The position numbers and the translations under genes are program-made. Below are positions 6,990-9,294 of a stretch of 9,294 nucleotides of DNA, one piece after another. The DNA comes from Bacteroidota bacterium (GTDB lineage: Bacteria; Bacteroidota; Bacteroidia; Chitinophagales; Chitinophagaceae): the NCBI GenBank assembly GCA_028876035.1, contig JAGWTK010000133.1, positions 1 through 9,294 of the forward strand. The letters are read 5' to 3'. Below the pieces are notes generated by a model that saw only the letters and a list, made by a program, of their open reading frames with translations, searched no databases and was not told the origin of the DNA. Position 1 is the stretch's first letter. Each line of letters starts with the position of its first letter.

Positions 6990-7001
6990 TTTATGCTTCG
7001 C
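6971..7001 (+). promoter_or_regulatory. candidate promoter of the first DUF2807 gene
   Basis: TTG at 6971-6973 and TATGCTTCGC at 6992-7001 are separated by 18 nt, similar to the Bacteroidota -33/-7 arrangement. The second DUF2807 gene has a matching layout (TTG, 19 nt, TACCCTTCAC), which raises confidence a little. The -7 element departs from the consensus by an extra base and a C for T. The candidate operator dyad overlaps it. Confidence 0.4.
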
Positions 7002-7014
7002 AAAAAATAGCAAC

Positions 7015-7737
7015 ATGAAACAACTTCTTATTCTTTTCCTCGCCGTAACCACCCTCAGCTCCTGCGGCTATATGTTCGGAAAGCGGGTGCGCGGGAACGG
7101 CAACATAAAAACAACGGAACATTCCGTGAGCAGCTTTAAAAATGTAGAAGTGTCGGGAGCCATCGACCTATATGTTTCGCAAGGTGATACAAAGCCAGTG
7201 CGTATTGAAACAGATGATAACCTGCAGCAGTATATTATGGTGGCGCAGCAGGGCGACCGGGTGATCATCAAAACCAAGGAAGGCTATAACCTTCGTCCGA
7301 CCGGAAAAATCAAAGCCTATGTGAGTGCCACGGTCTACAATTCGATTGATGTATCCGGTGCCTGCAATATCATTGGTGAAAACAAGATTGTGAATACGGA
7401 AAGCATGGATTTGGAGGTAACCGGTGCAGGCAGCATTCGTATGGAAGCAAACGCCCCGGCGATCAAAGCCGATGTATCCGGTGCGGGCGATGTGGATTTA
7501 AAAGGGGAGACAAAGGATTTTGATCTTACCCTCACGGGTGCAGGTAAAGCGCATTGCTTCGACTTAAAAGCAGAAACCACCAAAGTAGATATCTCCGGTG
7601 CAGGTGATGCCGATGTATTTGCCAGCATGAAACTGCAGGCGGAAGTAAGTGGGGCCGGTCATATCAATTACAAAGGCGGCGCTACCAATGTGGAGCAGCA
7701 TGTGAGCGGGGCGGGTAGTGTGCGGAAAGCTGAGTAA
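7015..7737 (+). CDS. DUF2807 (head GIN domain) lipoprotein, first paralog
   Basis: This encodes 240 residues. It begins with a lipoprotein signal (MKQLLILFLAVTTLSSC, lipobox LSSC, acylated C17), so the protein should be anchored in a membrane facing the periplasm or the cell surface. The mature part is DUF2807/GIN-domain: a FKNVEVSGAIDLYVSQG opening, then a right-handed beta-helix-like series. (S/T)GA-type turns start at residues 47, 114, 136, 155, 174, 194, 212 and 231, mostly 18-22 residues apart, and five of the eight read SGAG or TGAG followed by D, H, S or K. Family members are widespread in Bacteroidota and described as putative adhesin heads, but their role is not settled. A paralog follows 143 nt downstream with the same turn spacing and a different turn motif. 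Expression is probably controlled at the 6969-6989 dyad. Confidence 0.9.
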   Translation: MKQLLILFLAVTTLSSCGYMFGKRVRGNGNIKTTEHSVSSFKNVEVSGAIDLYVSQGDTKPVRIETDDNLQQYIMVAQQGDRVIIKTKEGYNLRPTGKIKAYVSATVYNSIDVSGACNIIGENKIVNTESMDLEVTGAGSIRMEANAPAIKADVSGAGDVDLKGETKDFDLTLTGAGKAHCFDLKAETTKVDISGAGDADVFASMKLQAEVSGAGHINYKGGATNVEQHVSGAGSVRKAE

Positions 7738-7762
7738 GTTCTAAGTTTTAAGTTGTAAGTCG
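7735..7762. repeat. four tandem heptamers, TAAGTTN type
   Basis: Four successive 7-nt units read TAAGTTC, TAAGTTT, TAAGTTG and TAAGTCG. The first supplies the TAA stop codon of the upstream DUF2807 gene. They resemble in style, but do not match, the octamer array at 3710-3741. No function can be assigned; such arrays are, to my knowledge, common in Bacteroidota intergenic DNA. Confidence 0.6.
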
Positions 7763-7832
7763 GCAAGAGGCGAGAGGTAGGGGGTGGGCGGTTTGTTCCA
7801 ACTTATGAGATACATCCTCGTTTTAAACGATA

Positions 7833-7864
7833 TTGACGCTTACCCCTGACCCCATACCCTTCAC
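7833..7864 (+). promoter_or_regulatory. candidate promoter of the second DUF2807 gene
   Basis: TTG at 7833-7835 is followed after 19 nt by TACCCTTCAC (7855-7864), 17 nt before the ATG. The layout matches that in front of the first paralog. The 143-nt gap and the absence of a terminator mean read-through from the first gene is also possible. A 13-nt palindrome, TCGTTTTAAACGA (7818-7830), lies just upstream. Confidence 0.35.
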
Positions 7865-7880
7865 CCAAATAAAAACTATT

Positions 7881-8597
7881 ATGAAGAAGATTATAATCAT
7901 CCTCATTGCAGCTATCGCTATCGCTCCCTCCTGTCGTTTCCGTCACCGCCGGCACAACGGTGATGCGCACCAGACTTCCGAGCAGCGGAGTGTGGGCAAT
8001 TTTACCGCGGTGGAGAGTCATGGTTCAATCGATATTGAACTCGCGCAGGGGCCACAATCTATCAAAGTGGAAGCGGATGATGACGTAATTAAGTATATCG
8101 AAACTGTGATAGAAGACGGTACGCTTCATGTACGATTCAAAGAAAGCATCAGCTTTATTGATTTTGACCACGCGAAGGTGTATGTGACGGTACCGGAACT
8201 CAATCGCATCGAAGCCCATGGCTCAGGTGATATCAAGTCTAGCGGCAAAATATCCGCCAAAGAAAAAATAGACATCCAGGTTTTTGGCAGTGGTGATATT
8301 GCCCTTTCGCTTGATGCGCCTTCCGTAAACATGGAGACGCATGGCAGCGGGGATATTGAGTTACGCGGCGAAAGCAAAGATGTATCTGCCTCGATTCATG
8401 GCAGCGGCGATGTGAACGCGGCTGACCTGAAAGCTGAAACTGCCAAAGTATCGATTCATGGCAGCGGCGATGCCAATGTGTATGCGAGTGAATCCCTCGA
8501 AGCAGAAGTATCGGGCAGTGGTGATATTCATTATAAGGGCTCTCCTAAAGTGAACAGCAATATTCATGGGAGTGGATCGGTGTCGTCGATGGATTGA
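7881..8597 (+). CDS. DUF2807 (head GIN domain) lipoprotein, second paralog
   Basis: This encodes 238 residues from the ATG at 7881. The frame is open 16 codons further up, but only this ATG gives a proper signal (MKKIIIILIAAIAIAPSC). The C18 lipobox APSC is loose, yet Bacteroidota tolerate such variants; a basic stretch (RFRHRRH) follows. The mature domain parallels the first paralog, with turns at residues 47, 113, 135, 154, 173, 193, 211 and 229. Here the repeated motif is HGSG(D) in most turns, FGSGD and SGSGD in two, and HGSI in the first. Shared phrases such as DLKAET and HYKG/NYKG show the two genes arose by duplication. If the beta-helix model holds, the histidines would stack along one edge. 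The protein should be membrane-anchored and periplasmic or surface-exposed; ligand and function are unknown. An intrinsic terminator follows 23 nt after the stop. Confidence 0.88.
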   Translation: MKKIIIILIAAIAIAPSCRFRHRRHNGDAHQTSEQRSVGNFTAVESHGSIDIELAQGPQSIKVEADDDVIKYIETVIEDGTLHVRFKESISFIDFDHAKVYVTVPELNRIEAHGSGDIKSSGKISAKEKIDIQVFGSGDIALSLDAPSVNMETHGSGDIELRGESKDVSASIHGSGDVNAADLKAETAKVSIHGSGDANVYASESLEAEVSGSGDIHYKGSPKVNSNIHGSGSVSSMD

Positions 8598-8620
8598 TGC
8601 TACTTTAACAAACTCTGTTC

Positions 8621-8644
8621 AAGCCGCCAATGGGCGGCTTTTTG
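8621..8644 (+). terminator. intrinsic terminator after the DUF2807 pair
   Basis: A perfect 8-bp stem, AAGCCGCC and GGCGGCTT, closes on the 4-nt loop AATG. The right arm plus the next bases give a run of five T's, followed by GTTTATT. It lies 23 nt after the second DUF2807 stop. There is no T-run on the other strand, so it acts rightward only. Confidence 0.88.
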
Positions 8645-8647
8645 TTT

Positions 8648-8915
8648 ATTGATTTCGCCCGGCATTTTCGGACAAATTTATCGGCCCGAAAATGCCAGGA
8701 AGCCTTAACTTTCGGAAGTGACCCTAACTGCGATTGTATGAAACTTATCCAACACACCAGGGTAAGAAAAGCCTAGTCAGTGGCAAAGCTTTCTGACTTA
8801 AGCAAAAAATAAATAATATCAGCTTTCGCATCTTTCGATTACTATCAAATTCAATACATCGTTTTGCTAATAGTTAAGGTTCGTACGGACCTGCACTAAT
8901 TTTACATCATCGCTT
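8648..8915. other. A/T-rich intergenic stretch at a possible island boundary
   Basis: This gap lies between the terminator and the caspase-like gene. It contains the 11-bp inverted repeat at 8661-8696 and a weak 6-bp hairpin (AGTCAG/CTGACT, 8775-8798) without a T-run, but no tRNA, integrase or clear promoter. A TAATTTTA at 8897-8904 resembles a -7 box but lacks a -33 partner. Its base composition is visibly more A/T-rich from about 8740 onward than in the genes to the left. Confidence 0.5.
8661..8696. repeat. 11-bp perfect inverted repeat
   Basis: GGCATTTTCGG (8661-8671) and CCGAAAATGCC (8686-8696) are exact reverse complements separated by 14 nt. It lies just past the terminator. No T-run follows either arm, so it is unlikely to be a second terminator. 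It could be a protein-binding site, a repetitive palindromic element or the remnant of an insertion. Confidence 0.65.
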
Positions 8916-9294
8916 ATGAGCAGAGGAAATAAAATGTTGATTATTGGCATTGACAAAGTTAAGGGTGCTCCACATAAGGATTTAAGCAATGCTCGTAAAG
9001 GCGCGGAGCAGGTCATGTCTGTCCTAGAAGCGAAGTATGGTTTTGTCAATCTTGGTGCAAGTCCTCTATTAGATGAGCAAGCTACTAGACAAAGTATTTT
9101 CCAAGCCTTGGACGAGCTGGTCGACGCAAGCCGATTAGCAAAAGATCCAATTGCGCACAATCTAGTCATTTACTACGCTGGTCACGGGGACAAGCTGCCA
9201 AAGAGTAAATCTGGTTACTGGGTTTGTTACGACGGTTTGCATGACCGTTCAGTGCGCATATCATTCAATGACATCATTGATATGATAAGTGAAA
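8916..9294 (+). CDS. caspase-like protein (peptidase C14), N-terminal part
   Basis: The frame is open through the right edge, giving 126 residues of a longer protein. It shows the caspase/metacaspase p20 layout: first strand KMLIIGID, then HKDLSNARKGAEQV...L...YGF (where L-N-A and YGF are typical), a helix, and the strand LVIYYAGHGD holding the catalytic His (H90). After it come GYWVCYDG and SFNDIIDMIS, which in relatives lead to the strand with the catalytic Cys. That Cys would fall about 15-25 residues past the window, so activity cannot be judged. Bacterial caspase-like proteins often act as effectors in defence or cell-suicide systems with added C-terminal domains, but those would be out of view. 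The start is ambiguous: ATG 8916 gives MSRGNKMLIIG, whereas ATG 8934 has AGAGGA 6 nt upstream. The coding sequence looks more A/T-rich than the genes to the left, hinting at transfer. Confidence 0.82.
   Translation, partial: MSRGNKMLIIGIDKVKGAPHKDLSNARKGAEQVMSVLEAKYGFVNLGASPLLDEQATRQSIFQALDELVDASRLAKDPIAHNLVIYYAGHGDKLPKSKSGYWVCYDGLHDRSVRISFNDIIDMISE

Noticed and set aside
7833..7880. 16-codon N-terminal extension of the second DUF2807 protein
   Set aside because: It would bury the lipoprotein signal; the ATG at 7881 gives a normal signal peptide.
8738..8776. 12-codon open frame (MKLIQHTRVRKA)
   Set aside because: It is too short, with no supporting start context or known family; chance is sufficient.
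8775..8798. 6-bp imperfect hairpin AGTCAG/CTGACT
   Set aside because: It is short, has a 12-nt loop and no T-run; there is no reason to call a function.
8867..9169. 100-codon open frame on the - strand
   Set aside because: It is antisense to the caspase-like gene, which has clear family motifs; the - strand product is unlike any family I recognise.

Overview
The window looks like a chromosomal segment of a Bacteroidota bacterium, most likely a member of Chitinophagaceae or a close relative. The evidence is the gene families and the gene starts. There is a LytTR regulator, a pair of DUF2807 (GIN-domain) lipoproteins, a PBP1-like exported protein directly behind guaA, and a ligase-associated exonuclease plus ATP-dependent DNA ligase pair. 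Shine-Dalgarno sequences are absent from most starts, TANN(C)TTC-like -7 elements are present, and short A/T-rich tandem repeats lie between genes. This assignment is inferred from family content, not from a database search. Layout, left to right: the window opens in the C-terminal DNA-binding domain of a LytTR response regulator (+), followed by an exported protein of unknown function (+). A leftward block of five genes then faces them tail to tail. In transcription order it is guaA (GMP synthase), a periplasmic-binding-protein-like exported protein, a small DUF2256 zinc-binding protein, a metallo-beta-lactamase-fold exonuclease and an ATP-dependent DNA ligase. Gaps are 23, 43 and 115 nt, and the last pair touch or overlap. 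The last two form a two-gene core of the known ligase-associated DNA repair module; its usual helicase and phosphoesterase partners are not in this window. Upstream of guaA, and divergent from it, are two tandem paralogous DUF2807 lipoproteins (+). Each has eight motif-bearing turns of about 18-22 residues, but the recurring motif differs: (S/T)GAG in the first and mostly HGSG in the second. The first has a perfect 8+8 bp dyad overlapping its candidate promoter. A strong intrinsic terminator closes this pair. Beyond the terminator the sequence becomes more A/T-rich. It holds an 11-bp perfect inverted repeat and then the start of a caspase-like (peptidase C14) protein. The window ends after the catalytic His motif (YYAGHG) and before the expected catalytic Cys. 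Caspase-like proteins of this kind are often effectors in bacterial conflict and defence systems, so the most promising undescribed system may begin at the right edge and lie mostly outside the window. Nothing visible here proves a new system. The best leads are the caspase-like gene, the coordinated motif divergence of the two DUF2807 paralogs, and the repeat-derived tail with a 9-G tract in the DUF2256 gene. I saw no tRNA, rRNA, CRISPR array, transposase or integrase.
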